Source: Tuctoria greenei
Lineage: Eukaryota; Streptophyta; Magnoliopsida; Poales; Poaceae
Direction of reading: 5' to 3'
NCBI GenBank assembly: GCA_036927565.1
Contig: JAYESD010000010.1
Location: forward strand, 41,781,298-41,845,297
DNA length: 64,000 bases
The notes beneath the pieces were generated by a model. That model was not told the origin of the DNA. It made no database searches and was given only the letters and a program-made list of their open reading frames with translations. Shown here one piece after another: positions 1-11,838 of the stretch (positions within the stretch are counted from its first letter, which is position 1; each line of letters begins with the position of its first letter). Position numbers and translations under genes: made by a program.

Positions 1-503
1 CCAGACTTCGCTACCGGCAGCACCTCGCCCGTTGGCACGATGCACGGGATCAGGTCACAAGTATCCCTAGCCCTAACCTCCTCGGTATTTGGAAATGCGT
101 CGGTCGTTGAAGGCTCAGACGTAATCGAAGCTGACCCGACACTATCTGCCCCATCATCAGGCACAAGTTGCGGTGAAGGATCCGTGATCTTTGGCGCCGT
201 ATCGACCTCCACGATGGTAGACAACGATGGCACCAAGGTGTAGTCAGCCTGACAACATCGGCAATTAGAGTCTCGACCGGGATTTAGCCTAGAGGTCGGG
301 CAATGGTGAGGGCGGCCGCTCCTCCATCGCAGGAGGCATCGGATGGATCACCTCTGTTGGGCCCTCAATCAAAACTTTGATGCCTGGATCACACCTCCTG
401 CACCATTGGGGGGGGGGGGTTAGGTCATTAGGCGGCATGCAACCCCCGCCTCAGATGTGGATGTGAAAAGGGAAAGATCCTTGCACCTTTGGGCAGTGAA
501 ATG
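1..503. other. No gene recognised at left edge
   Basis: This stretch has only short open frames without family resemblance. It includes a run of ten G residues near 411-420. It may be the downstream part of the minus-strand relic that begins at 1400, but no motif proves it. Confidence 0.4.
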
Positions 504-1400
504 TCATGCCCACATTGGCCTCCTCGGTCGGCATAGGGTTTGAGGGACGGGAAGCTCATGCTTCGTCTTCCTCTTCTCAACACTTGGTCCAGGATGTGCC
601 CGAGCCTGCTCACAAATGGTGTCCAGTGATTGGGACAACTCGAGCGGATTGGGATGGGCTCGAACTAGAGCCTTGTCAGCAGACAGAGGCAGCACAGGAG
701 GGTCGATGCTGTCCGTCGGGGCCGATTCTGAAAGCTCATCCACCCTTACTGCAACCTTTGAATGGAAGAGATCGGTCCCTAAATCCCACGTTGGATCTAC
801 TGGGCCCAAATAATCCCACATCGGATGCCTCGATTTTGGAAGCGTGAATCCTTCGCTCCACAAAGGAATGGAGTGTGTCCGCGCTAGTGAAGCCCCTTCC
901 CTGTAGGTCCTCCAGCCAGGAAAGAAGTGGCCCCAACATGCCCATCTCACCATCAGGGATCCATTCACGCCATGATGCTCTCGGTTTTGCTGGGTTACCT
1001 TTGAAGCACGGAAGCCCAGGTGCTGCATCCGGATGTAGAGCCACCCCTTTGCCACCCATTGAGGGATGATTGAAGGTGGTGGTGAAGTAATGCGTCTGCT
1101 GCACACAAAGTTGGACTGAGGCTCCAACAAAGTCGAGGAGCAGTAACTCATTAACCGAGGCCCGCATCAAGAAGAAAACCTCCATAGGTTCAGATCTTCT
1201 TGTATCATCACGAAGGCTTCGCAAATAATAACGAACACCAACATATGGAGGACGCCATTTAGCAACAGTTGATGAAGTTCGATGTCGTACTCCTTGAGGA
1301 TCCTCTTGAAGGAATGCGCCAAAAGCCCGATCCTTCGTGTATGGAATGCGAGGAACAACACGACCTCACCATAATGGAACCGAGTGCTCACGTTTTTCAT
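504..1400 (-). pseudogene. Relic of plant 'putative gypsy type transposon' (Transposase_28-like) protein
   Basis: Three overlapping minus-strand frames read in order resemble the N-terminal domain of the plant family annotated as putative gypsy-type transposon protein (PF04195). The first (1400-1167) contains LNGVLHMLVFVIICEAF followed by a short stretch ending LWRF, the pattern I recall around the family's conserved CEAF...LWR block. The second (1224-736) continues with FFLMRASVNE and a W-rich stretch. The third (1151-504) gives WLYIRM and MWDYLGPVDPTW, where the family has a similar W-F-Y-I and M-W-x-Y-x-G-P block. At least two frameshifts separate the pieces, so it is broken. The family's biochemical role is unknown; members usually travel with Gypsy elements. 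The assignment is from remembered motifs and was not searched. It lies just outside the left end of element F and is not part of it. Confidence 0.5.
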
Positions 1401-1719
1401 CTCATTTTCCCTCTCCGACTAACCGCCACGCTCGACCGGAGGCTCAGGATCTACTAACAGGGTTCCGTACCATAGCTACCATAAGGTATGAGTTGTTCGC
1501 AGCGTGTAGGTACATCGTCTCATATCACCACTAAAATGTGCCCCCGCACGGGGGCTCTGAGGGATGCCACCTCAGATGACCAAGACGACAGGTCGAGATC
1601 CAGGCTGCCCGACCTTGAGCTCGAGTTGTAGGCGGGCAGGTAGTCCTCAATGCAAAACGGGCCCTATAACATCAGATGATACGGTGGGCGCATGTACTGT
1701 ATGGCCGGCACACGTGCGT
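1401..1719. other. Unassigned sequence left of element F
   Basis: No coding or repeat signal could be recognised here. It should be the original flank of the 3' end of element F. Confidence 0.35.
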
Positions 1720-2116
1720 TGTGAAGACTAGCGGTGCCAACATCTAGGAATCGCAGAGAGTGGTACCGTGCGATGCAGCACCCAACAGCACAAAAGAAAA
1801 TATATGATAAAATACAAAATTTTATTCATATAAATAGCTGAAGTTTTATAATACTTAACGTACAATGGAAGTCATAGTACCATAGCTCAAACTCTTAGCC
1901 CAAGCTACGCAAAGGTCAAGTTGTCCAACCCGTGGATGCTTCACACTAGCAACACACAAAGCGATGATCATGATGGCGAGGAGGGCTCCCACTAGGTTGT
2001 GTACCCCAACGGGGGCAACGCCTCATCCTCGGGCCCTTCTTCATATGTATCACCTGCAGCAACTTAATGTAGCAACAGTGAGCATGAAGGCTCAACATAG
2101 GCAGTGATATTGCAAT
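1720..2116 (-). repeat. Element F 3' LTR, terminal segment
   Basis: This segment is similar, on the opposite strand, to the end of the plus-strand LTR at about 37240-37630, including the GGTACCGTGCGATGC block at 1761-1775. It is also similar, in the same orientation, to 56453-56695. It begins TGTGAAGAC, which is the CA end of the LTR in element orientation, and is cut at 2116 by element A. The LTR continues at 26856, where ATAAAGGACTCGCC matches the next part of the related LTR (complement of about 37155-37170). About 70-80 bp present in the related LTR is missing at the join. Confidence 0.65.
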
Positions 2117-2982
2117 TGATAGGATCTTGGTTCCCGATCTTTCTATGAGAATAGGAGTGTTCTATTTGTGGAGGAGAAGACGTTGGCGATCCGACTACAC
2201 CGTCCCCAAGACGATGCGCCTTAGCGACTGGTAGACCAAATTCGAAGTTGTATTGATATTGCTGGCGCACAATCAACCTGACCACGAGGGCCTTTGTTCC
2301 TGGAAAGAATTGAAGAACACGCAAGAACAAGAAGAACAAGCACTTATCTGTTGAATCAATCTAAAGTGGGGTCTGTATACAAGTAGACGGGTGATCTAGT
2401 CGACACACGCGTGTACAAGGAAGCAGTAGAAGCTAACTTACAAATAAACAAAACCCACCAGCTAATGAGGGTGGTGGCTACTATTTATTACCTCCCTAGG
2501 GTCGTGAGAAAACCTAATCACGAGTCCCTAATGGACTCCAAACTATACATGGGTCATAGGCCAAATTTTGGTGACGCAGCACCATGGACAGAAAATGTCT
2601 TGGTATTAAAATAACGATTGCGGCAGAATTCGAATAGATATGGACATTAGGACAGATCCGTTTGAAATTAGACTTGATAATGTTTCTAGGAAGTACTAGA
2701 ACGCCCATATCAGAGTTCGTATGAAGTTGTGGTGGCCGTCACAAGTTGGTGTTGTTCTGCTGTCCAAATCCCATCTGCGCGGATTCCCTTCCCTTTGGCT
2801 CCTCTCCATTCTTCCTAAGGAAAACAAGAAATCACGTAGTTCCACGGTCTAGATAATATGGACATAAGTCCAAGAACGAGTTCACCTAATAGTTTAGTCG
2901 ACGAGCACGAGCGCGAGTGATCGGACCAGAAACCGGTAGCTGAGTTGGTGTGCATGTATCGAGGGTGTTGATGTCATCATCA
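2117..2982 (-). repeat. Element A 3' LTR
   Basis: This 866-bp LTR is the partner of 25988-26855. In element orientation it starts TGATGATGACATC, like the other CRM-type LTRs here, and ends CCTATCA. The pol frame runs into it and stops at 2886, after the GPITRARARRLNY stretch. That is the CR-type C-terminus overlapping the LTR. Confidence 0.8.
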
Positions 2983-5169
2983 TCCTCCCCTTCTTCCATT
3001 TGAGTCGTCCGCGACTCAAGCTCATCTTCTTCTGCCAAATATGGCTTCAAATCTGCAATGTTAAATGTGGGACTAACTACAAAATCTGCAGGCAACTCGA
3101 GTTTATATGCATTATCATTAATCCTTTATAACACTTTAATGGACCATCAGCTCGAGGTAACAATGTAGACTTTTTCAAATCAGGAAACATATCCTTTTGC
3201 AAATGTAACCAAACTAAATCACCAGGTTCAAAAGTGATAGGTTTCTTTCCCCTACTACCAGCAAGTTTGTACTTGGCATTCATGCACTCTATATTCTTCT
3301 TAGTGGTTTCATGCAATTTTAAAATTAATTCAGCACGATGTTTAGCATCAAAATTCACTCGTTCCATTGAAGGAAGAGGTAATAAATCAATAGGAGCATG
3401 GGGTACAAATCAATAGACAATCTAAAAAGGGCATTTCTTAGTAATAGAATGTAGGGAACGATTACAAGCAAACACAACATGAGGCAAACACTCTTCCCAC
3501 ATTTTTATATTCTTTTTCAAAACAGCCCTAAGCATGGTAGATAAACTTCTATTCACAACCTCAGTTTGACCATCAGTTTGGGGATGACAAGTAGTTGAAA
3601 ATAAAAGCTTTGTCCCTAATTTTTCCCATTACGTTCTCCAAAAATGGCTAAAAACTTAGCATCATGATCTGAAACTATTGTGTTTGGCACAACATGCAAC
3701 CTAACAATCTCTCGAAAAAACAAATCAGCAACATGTGTAGCATCATTACTTCTACGACAAGGTATGAAGTGTGCCATTTTAGAAAATCTATCCACGACAA
3801 CAAAGATGCTATCCCTCCCCTTCTTTGTTCTAGGCAGTCCTAAAACAAAGTCCGTAAAAATATCCTCCCAAGGCATGCTAGGAATAGGAAGAGGCATGTA
3901 AAAACCATGTGGATTAAGTCATGACTTAGATTTTTTACATGTCGTGCAGTGAGCAACGAAGCGCTCCACGTCTCGCCTCATCCTTGGCCAAAAGAAATGA
4001 CCAGCAAGTATGTCCTCCATCTTTTTCACTCCAAAATGCACCATCAATCCACCTCCATGCGCTTCCTGTAACAACAACAAATGAACGGAGCTAGCTGGAA
4101 TGCACAACTTGTTATCTCTGAACACATAGCCATCATTGAGGACACATTTATTCAATGTTTTTCCCTCTTTACATTTCAACAATACATCTTGGAAATCAGC
4201 ATCATGTTCATATTGATCTTTAATCATTTATAATACAAAAATTTTAAAATCAAGTTGAGATAGAAGAGTATAACGTCTAGATAAAGCATCAACAATAACA
4301 TTATCCTTTCCCTTTTTGTGTTTAATGACATAAGGAAAAGGCTCAATAAATTCCATCCACTTAGCATGCCTATGGTTCAGTTTCCCTTGACTCCTAATAT
4401 GCTTTAGTGATTCATGATCAGAATGGATAACAAATTCTTTGGGCCACAAATAATGCTGCTATGTTTCTAAAGTTCGTACAAGAGCATATAATTCCTTATC
4501 ATAAGTAGAATAATTCGGAACAGGCCCACTCATTTTCTCACTAAAATATGCAACAGGTTTTCCTTCTTGTAACAAAACACCACCCAATCCAATCCCACAA
4601 GCATCACATTCAAGCTCATAGGTCTTAGAAAAATCAGGAAGTTGGAGAAGAGGAGCATGCATCAACTTATCTTTCAGTATGGTAAAGGCGTTATCTTGTG
4701 TGGTGCCCCAAGAAAAAGGCACTCCTTTCTTTGTAAGGTCATTCAATGGAGCAGCAATGGTGCTGAAATCCTTCACAAAGCGACGATAGAACCCAACCAG
4801 TCCTAGAAAGCTCCGCACCCGTGTGATGGTCTTTGGTACAGGCCACCCCTGAATAGCCTCTATCTTTGCTTGATCAACTTCAATTCCCTGTGGAGTAACA
4901 ACATAGCCAAGAAAAGAGACTTGATCCGTGCAAAAGGTGCACTTCTCAAGGTTACCAAATAAGTGTGCCTCACGTAAAGCATTAAAAACAGCATGTAAGT
5001 GATCAAGATGTTCATCCATGGATTTGCTATAAATCAATATATCATCAAAGTAAAAAATAGCAAATTTTCGAATGAATGCACGCAAAACCTCGTTCATTAA
5101 TCTCATGAAGGTGCTAGGTGAATTAGTTAACCAAAAAGGCATGACTAACCACTCATATAAACCGAAGTC
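2886..5169 (-). pseudogene. Element A pol: RT palm to integrase and CR tail
   Basis: This is the 3' half of a chromovirus pol, on the minus strand. The RT palm and thumb run 5169-4460, with YFDD at 5052-5041. RNase H follows to about 4330 (CDACG near 4600, then [13 protein letters not shown]). Next come the integrase HHCC finger (4080-3919; HGGGLMVHFGVKK, then CTTCKK) and the integrase core (3897-3616, with [17 protein letters not shown] and VSDHDAKF). The C-terminal part is at 3367-2886, ending in ESRTTQMEEGEDDDD and GPITRARAR. In-frame stops or frameshifts fall near 4455, 4227, 3910, 3616, 3370 and 3130, so no full protein can be made. The RT N-terminus is missing because the gene is cut at 5169. 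The closest relative in the window is element C. Absence of a chromodomain and the CR-like tail suggest the CRM lineage. Confidence 0.85.
2983..2997 (-). other. Element A polypurine tract
   Basis: On the minus strand a purine run GGAAGAAGGGGAGGA directly precedes the 3' LTR, as expected for the plus-strand DNA primer. The same tract precedes the LTR in element C. Confidence 0.75.
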
Positions 5170-5243
5170 AAGAAGGAATTTTCCTATCTCTTCTCTTCCG
5201 CATCGAATCTCGAGGGCGGGATTCATTTTTAAGGTGGTAGGTT
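5170..5243 (+). other. Element B internal 3' tail and polypurine tract, left copy
   Basis: The tail encodes a KEFPYLF-like end of pol, then CGAATCTCGAGGGCGGGATT, and a degenerate tract TTTTTAAGGTGGTAGGT ends just before the LTR. The same tail precedes the second LTR at 19621-19695. It is joined at 5169/5170 to antisense RT of element A. Confidence 0.75.
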
Positions 5244-5370
5244 TGTAACACCTTCGTTTTCATGCATTATGCCTTGCATCCATGATTAAGCATGTTTAAA
5301 ATTTAGGAACATAAAAAGGAACAAGTTTAAAATGAATTAGAAACAAAAAAACACTTAAGAATTCTGGGAT

Positions 5371-5755
5371 GTGCGGACTAGTCCGATTTTGGTGCGGACT
5401 AGTCTGATTTCACTCTGACTTCGATCGGACATGTCAGTTTTTCTAGGGACTAGACTATTTTTTCCTCTGGACACTTTTGGACTTGTCCGGTCCTGTGCGG
5501 CCTAGTCCGGTGTTCCAAGGATCCTTGAAAATTTGCTAAGTCACTCGACTTGTTCGGACTAGTCTGGTGTCCCAGCGGACTTGTCTGTTTTCCTCTCTGA
5601 CTAAAGTTGTACTTGTCCGATTTTAGGGCAGACTTATCTGTTTTTCCCCTCTAGATAAGTTCGGACATGTCCATGTCCAGTCCGGACTTGTCCAATTTTT
5701 TTATGGATAACTTCGGACTAGTCCAGGCCTTTTCGGACTTGTCCGATAAATCGCG
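5371..5755 (+). repeat. Array of palindromic CGGACTAGTCCG-like motifs in LTR
   Basis: About a dozen copies of a 12-bp near-palindrome (CGGACTAGTCCG, CGGACTTGTCCG and variants) occur at roughly 25-40-bp spacing, upstream of the TATA box. Two more lie downstream near 6277-6315. The array is conserved in the second LTR at 19826-20205. Confidence 0.8.
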
Positions 5756-5911
5756 ACTCCGTATTGATCTTTTGTTTCAAGACTTGTTTCTGGGGTTTTA
5801 CGTTAAGTGGGCCTAGGGGCGTTGTGCCTAAATCTTTTAGAGTCCATGTGAGACTCTAAACCGGCCTCTACTCATCTCAAACTCGAAATCCATCTAACCC
5901 TAGCCTCCACC

Positions 5912-5921
5912 TCTATATAAA
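5912..5921 (+). promoter_or_regulatory. TATA box of element B LTR
   Basis: TCTATATAAA sits downstream of the palindrome array and is followed by a leader with CCCTAG repeats. The identical motif is in the second LTR at 20364-20373. This is the likely core promoter of the LTR. Confidence 0.6.
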
Positions 5922-8117
5922 CAACCCCACCCCTTGGCTTGACATCTATTTGCCACATTTCCACCCCACCCCAAACCCTAGCTCGTGATTAGCCGCCACC
6001 AAGGAGGTAGAAGGAGGTCCCAAGCAAGAAGAAGAAGAGGAGGAAATTAAAGAGGATCAAGATTTCCATTAACTTCGCGTTCTTCATCAACAATCCACCA
6101 TCAAGTTCTTCATCAACCCTAGATCTTCAAGATCCAAGTGTTACCTGCAAATCCTTGATTCATTGGATTTCTAAACACCTGGTATACCTTCTATTCTCTT
6201 TTCCTTACGTGAATTAAGCCCTAAATCTCCAAATTCACGTCGATCTAAGGAAACCCTAATCTGTCGATCTCGCGCAGTGTAGACTTGTCCGGTCCCTAGC
6301 AGAATAGTCCGATTTTCCTAGTTAAATTGTGTTGGGTTGATTCTAAAAGTAGATCTAAATAACTCCAAACCTGTATAAACTTGTGAAAAGCTATTAGAAC
6401 TATTTAGTGATGATTAAAAGCAACTCATTAACAAGTTACACCTTGCATTTGCATTAATCATGCATATCATGTCATGTTGAGTAATATTTGTGCACTCTTT
6501 GATTGCATTCTTGTCTTGTATGTTTATTGTGCGGATCTGACGGATCTGAGTTAGAGAGTGTTGCGGAGGATCTACAACATCAAGAGTTTGATGTTTTTGA
6601 CCCAAACCAATCCCAAGAGCAAGGAAAGTGTCCTTGAAGCATATTGATCCTGTTTTTTAAAAAATGTTTTGTTTGCAAACTTGCATGCTTGTGTCAATTT
6701 GATGGGAAATCCTATGGTAGGAAGTTTACTAGCTTTGTTAAACCACCCTTGTCACCTGGAATATATGGTAGAGAGTCGGGATGGAATTTTTACCTTTTCG
6801 CTTCGCGTACTTAATTGGGATGGGGAGAAAACTATACCACTTAACTTAATTATGCATATATGAGAGTATGATTAACATGAATTGGAAATTTGATATGGTA
6901 ATGGGTGATCTAAACAAGCCTGGTATGTGGATGGGTTGGATGTTATGGTGGTTTGCTTGCTTTAGACCTAAGGACCGGTTCATGCGAGAATAAGCCAGGA
7001 CTACAGTGCCACCACGTGGCCAAGTATGGGTGTGGCGTGGCTGATTAATTAGGGCTTTGCCAGTGCTATTTGGACCATTAAGAGGATTGGGTGCTCGGGG
7101 AAGGGGTAGTCAAATTAGGTTTGTTGATGATTGGTGGGACTACCCTGGGATCCGAATGGCTCAAGAGGGGGTCCTTGGTTGAAGATGTGCTCAGTTGGAG
7201 ACATCGCCACCGGTGAAACCTCAGTGGGGTCTAAATAGGCTAGTAATCCCTTTGTAAAAGCTATTTTGTGATCTCTTGGCCACACACCGATGGAAGTTTG
7301 AGATGACATAATAGAGGTTCTAGTCACTGCAAGGTGATGAAATCACAAACACGTGGGTAAAGTGGTACAAACTCTGCAGAGTCTAATAAAACTATCATGA
7401 TAGCCGTGCTCCCGGTTATGAGCGCCTGGATGACCTACATGATTAGAGGGAACTTGGTATTGGCATGGTTTTTGGCTAAGGTTTGGTAATATGGTTATGG
7501 CTGGATAATGGATTAAATTCTGGTATTGGATATGATTAATGGTAATGGTGAAATATGGTATAATGGATGATGGATATGGAATATGGACTGGTACTACGAT
7601 ATTAATTATGGTTTATGATGGGTTTATTTCACATACATAATACATAGCTTTTCAAATGTTTTAATGTACTTTTCAGCACTTAGACTTTATTATATTCATC
7701 ATTTGTATCAGCTACATGTCATACTTTCCACACATGCTGAGTACGACATGTTCTCACTCTTGCAATCCCCCAACAGTTGCAGGTCGGATTTGGGAGTATA
7801 ATGATGATAGTGTAGAGTACTAGGCCGTGTCTACCATCAACTTGCCTGTGGTGTTGATTGGATCTGCGCTATATACCCTTTGCTTAGGTGAATAGTTGCT
7901 TATTTAGTTTATTTCTGCTGCATTAGTTGAACTTATCATTAATATTCATTAGAGCTTGTATTCGAGGATAATGTGAACTGTGTAATAAAAGTACTTAATT
8001 AATCATGTTCTGTGGTAATTGTTTGTATATCGTTTGTGATGCACTTGTGTATGTGTGTTGAACGTCCTGGGCACACATATGCGTTCACTTGGTTCATTTT
8101 TGGAACCGAGTGTCACA

Positions 8118-8133
8118 AATTGGTATCAGAGCC
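8118..8133 (+). other. Primer binding site, element B
   Basis: AATTGGTATCAGAGCC begins immediately after the LTR end. TGGTATCAGAGCC is complementary to the 3' end of initiator methionine tRNA, the usual primer of plant Gypsy chromoviruses. Confidence 0.9.
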
Positions 8134-8386
8134 ACAAGTTGACCGTAGGATGCAACCTAGATAGAATAGACACTTTAGATCACATAAGAGCACTCAGGAA
8201 TCGATGTGTTTTTGCTTGGTTTGTTGTTTGCTATATATTGTTTGCTTGTGTGCTTAATAGAGGATTTTGGGATGCTTTAACATTGCCATTTCCACGTAGG
8301 CTAGTGTAGCTTGTTGCTTAGTTTCATATCCCTTGATGAATATAGTTGGGGACGTTCTCTAATTTTTACCTATTGCTTTTCTTCAG

Positions 8387-9742
8387 ATGGTGTGGACTCG
8401 CAACCAGAGGGATGGCAATGATGAGGAGGATAACAATGGAGCACCTCAAAATAACCATGGACAAGGGCCTGCTCAGGGAGCTATCAATATGGAGCAGCTT
8501 TTGGCTATGCAAAACCAGCTCACGCGGACCATGATACAAACTATGGGACAGCTGCAGGCTGTCAACATCAACAATCAAGCCCACATGCCTCCACCGCCAC
8601 CCCCACCTCCTCATAACCTGTTGGGAGAGTTCATGAGGACTAGGCCGCCAACCTTCTCTCAAGCTGCTGACCCTATGGATGCGGATGATTGGCTCAAGTC
8701 CGTGGAGAAGAATCTAGCTATTGTCCAATGTTGTGACCAAGAGAAGGTCCTATTTGCTTCTCATCAACTAGTTGGAGCAGCTGCGGATTGGTGGGATTCC
8801 TTATGCAATGCTCATGAGAACCAAGAGAGAATTACTTAGGCTGAATTCAAAGAGAGTTTCCGTTCTCATTATGTGTCGGAAGGAGTTATGATTTTGAAGA
8901 GGCAAGAATTTGAGAACCTAAGGGAAGGAAGGTCAATAGTGAGTGAATATCTCAACAAATTCACTCAACACTCAAGATATGCGCCTGATGATGTTAGTCG
9001 GAACAGTCGGAAGAAATACTTGTTCATGAGGGGTTTGAACAATGAAATCAAATTGCAATTGCTCAATTGTGACTATGCAAATTTCCAGAAGCTTGTGAAC
9101 AATGCAATTGTGGTAGAGAATAAGATCCGTGAGATGGAGCAAGACAATAAGGGGAAGGCGCCATATCAAGGACAGCAACAAGGAAGTAATGTGCGCCCTC
9201 GCTTTGCACCACCCAATGCACCATATTATAGTTCTTCTGCACCTGATTATCGCCCTAGATTTGCACTGCGCCCAACTCAGTTTGTGCAGCAGCGCGCTGT
9301 CATGCAAGCACCTAGGCCTCCAATGCCTTTTGCACCTCGTGCTAATTTCCGTGGTGCCAATGCGCAGAATCAAGTCCGTCCAAATTCTAGTGGAGTTAAG
9401 AAGTGCTATACTTGCGGAGAAGCTAGACACTTTGCACATCAATGTCCCAAGTCAGACCTTGGTCAAGGAAGCAATGCGCCGAGGCAAAACCCAAGACCCG
9501 ATGGAGGACAGCTGCAAGGGAACCGTGGACAGGAGAATTTTGCTCGTGGCAACGTGAACCATGTCTCTATGGAGGATGGTCAACAAGCGGATGACGTGGT
9601 CATTGGTATGTTTCTCACAAACTCCAACATGACGACTATGTTATTTGATTCTGGAGCATCGCATTCATTAATTGCATCGAAATATGTTGCCAAGTATAGT
9701 TTGCCTATCTCTCATATGAAGTTTACTCTATTGGTTAAGTAG
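8387..9742 (+). pseudogene. Element B gag and start of protease
   Basis: The frame starts MVWTRNQRDGNDEED. A gag core follows with WLKSVEKNLAIV, AADWWDS and SEYLNKFTQHSRYAPDD, then a proline- and glutamine-rich segment. A CCHC zinc knuckle is seen as CYTCGEARHFAHQC (about 9408-9450). The aspartic protease start is LFDSGASHSLIASKY (about 9643-9690). A single TAG at 8837-8839 splits the gag frame where a glutamine codon is likely (CAG to TAG). The frame ends at TAA or TAG near 9740, and pol continues in another frame, so a frameshift lies there. Gag would form the cytoplasmic virus-like particle. Similarity is to Tekay/Del-type gag by motif recall. Confidence 0.85.
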
Positions 9743-9744
9743 AG

Positions 9745-11833
9745 ATGAGGACAAATACAATATGTACAAAAGTAAGCCTAAGAATAAGGGGGGTAGATTC
9801 CTTTGCCAACCTCATTGTTCTGGGTTCTCAAGGATTGGACATTATACTTGGTATGGATTGGTTGAGGAAGCACAATGGAGTCATTGAGTGTGCCACGAAG
9901 ACGGTGAAGTTGACTAGTGAGGAAGGGATCACCGTAGAGTTTGAAGCATCTCAAACCGCACCAAAGCAATTGGAGTTGAACCATACGAACAATGTTGCAA
10001 TTAAGGAGATTCCGGTGGTGTGTGAATTTTTGGATGTTTTTCCAAGCGAGTTGCCAGGTATGCCACCTGATTGAGACATTGAGTTTTTTATTGATTTAAT
10101 ACTTGGAACTGTACCTATAGCTAAGAGGCCATATAGAATGCCTCCTATGGAATTAGCGAAGCTTAAGAAGCAGATTCAAGAGGAACTAGAGAAGGGTTTT
10201 ATTCTCCCTAGGTCTTTCCCTTGGGGAGCGCCCGTGCTATTTGTGGACAAGAAGGATGGATCCCAAAGGATGTGTGTGGATTATCAAGCTCTCAATGAGG
10301 TGACAATTAAGAACAAGTACACCTTGCCACACATAGAAGACTAGTTTGATCAGATGAGGGTTGCTTGTGTCTCCTCTAAGATTGATTTGAGGTCGGTATA
10401 CTTCCAAATGATGATTAGATCGTCGGACACACCCAAGACAGCTTTTAGGACACAATATGGATCCTATGAGTACACCGCGATGTCCTTTGGATTGACCAAT
10501 GCACCTGCATACTTTATGTACCTCATGAATAAGGTATTTATGGAGCACTTGGATAAGTTTGTCGTGGTGTTTATTGATGACATTATGATCTACTTGAAGG
10601 ATGAGAAGGAACATGAGGGACACCTGAGGCTTACAATGCTGAAATTGAGGGAGCATCAATTGTACACCAAGTTCAACAAGTGTCAGTTTTGGTTAAGGGA
10701 AATGTCATTTTTGGGTCATATCATCTCGGGAGGAGGAGTATCGATTGACCCAGGAAAGGCGAGAGACGTGTTGAAATGAGAGCCGCCGTAAAATGTCAAG
10801 GAGATCCGGAGCTTTCTTGGGATGGCTGGGTATTATTGTCGATTCATCAAGAATTTTTTCAAGATAGCCAAACCAATGACAGAGCTTCTAATGAAGGGGA
10901 AAGCTTTCCAATGGACTCAAGCTTGCCAAGAAAGTTTTGAGGAGCTAAAGAAGAGGTTAACTACAGCCCCAATTTTAGTTTTGCCGGATATAAGCAAGAG
11001 TTTTGACATATATTGCGATGCATCGAGACAAGGGCTTGGATGTGTGTTGATGCAAGAAGGCCAAGTTGTCGCCTATGCATCAAGACATTTGAAGAAACAT
11101 GAGCAAAATTACCCAACACATGATTTGGAACATGCAGCCGTTGTACATGCATTGAAAATTTGGGGACACTATATTCTTGGACATAGGTGTGCAATTTATA
11201 CGGATCACAAGAGTCTCAAGTATATTTTCACACAAACGGATCTGAATTTGAGGCAATGAAGATGGTTGGAGCTCATCAAGGATTATAATTTGGGAATCAA
11301 CTATCACTCAGGAAAAGTTAATGTAGTGGTCGACGCCTTGAGCCGGAAAGGAGTAAGTCATCAACTTGCAGTTCGAGAATTACCATCTAATTTATGTAAG
11401 GAGTTTGAACAGTTGAATCTTGGATTTGTGAATGAGATGGGAATGATGAAGTTAAATCCGACTTTGAAGCGAGAAATTCGAGAAGGACAAACCAAGGATG
11501 AGGAAATTATGGAAATCAAGGAAAGGACCCAGGAGGGGAGAGAATTCAGATTTGATGAGGATGAACATGGTACCTTATGACTGGGAAAACGGGTTATCGT
11601 GCCTAATGTGAGGCATATTTGGGAGACCATATTAAAAGAGGCACATGACTCACCATATTCAATTCATCCCGGTTGTACAAAGATGTACAAGGACTTGAAG
11701 ACGTGCTATTGGTGGGCTAGCATGAAAAAGGACATAGCTGAATACGTAGTGTTGTGTGATGTGTGCGAATGAGTTAAGGCAGAACATCATAGGCCATCGG
11801 GATTATTGCAGCCATTAAAGATTCCGAAATGGA
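9745..11833 (+). pseudogene. Element B pol part 1: protease end, RT, RNase H, integrase finger
   Basis: All pieces share one frame. The protease end is LGMDWLRKHNGVIEC (about 9850). Then come the RT fingers and palm ([12 protein letters not shown], then [14 protein letters not shown], then [18 protein letters not shown]), with FIDD at about 10570 in place of YxDD, a normal chromovirus variant. RNase H starts [18 protein letters not shown] (about 11006), and the integrase zinc region is near 11600-11780 (EAHDSPYSIHPG, LCDVC). Premature stops occur at 10072, 10342, 10777, 10789, 11257, 11578 and near 11770. Most are single transitions such as CGA to TGA, consistent with age. The gene is cut at 11838 by element C, and the core resumes at 18865. 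Confidence 0.9.
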
Positions 11834-11838
11834 AGTGG
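11834..11838. other. Target site duplication AGTGG, left of element C
   Basis: AGTGG stands directly before the C LTR start and again directly after the C LTR end (18860-18864). Removing C and one copy restores the integrase reading frame of B across the site. Confidence 0.95.

Larger units (their letters stand above)
5244..8117 (+). repeat. Element B LTR, first full copy
   Basis: This 2874-bp LTR starts TGTAACACC and ends GTGTCACA, and is followed by a methionine-tRNA primer site. Its partner is 19696-22555. Sampled by eye, the two differ by about 9% at the start and less further in. It holds a cluster of palindromic 12-mers (5371-5755), a TATA box near 5912 and no gene. Confidence 0.9.

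Noticed and set aside
40..243. Short open frame at the left edge
   Set aside because: Composition-driven, no motif or family resemblance and no conserved context.
5371..5755. Palindrome array as a CRISPR-like repeat
   Set aside because: Spacers are short, irregular and similar between the two LTRs, and the setting is an LTR of a plant retrotransposon.
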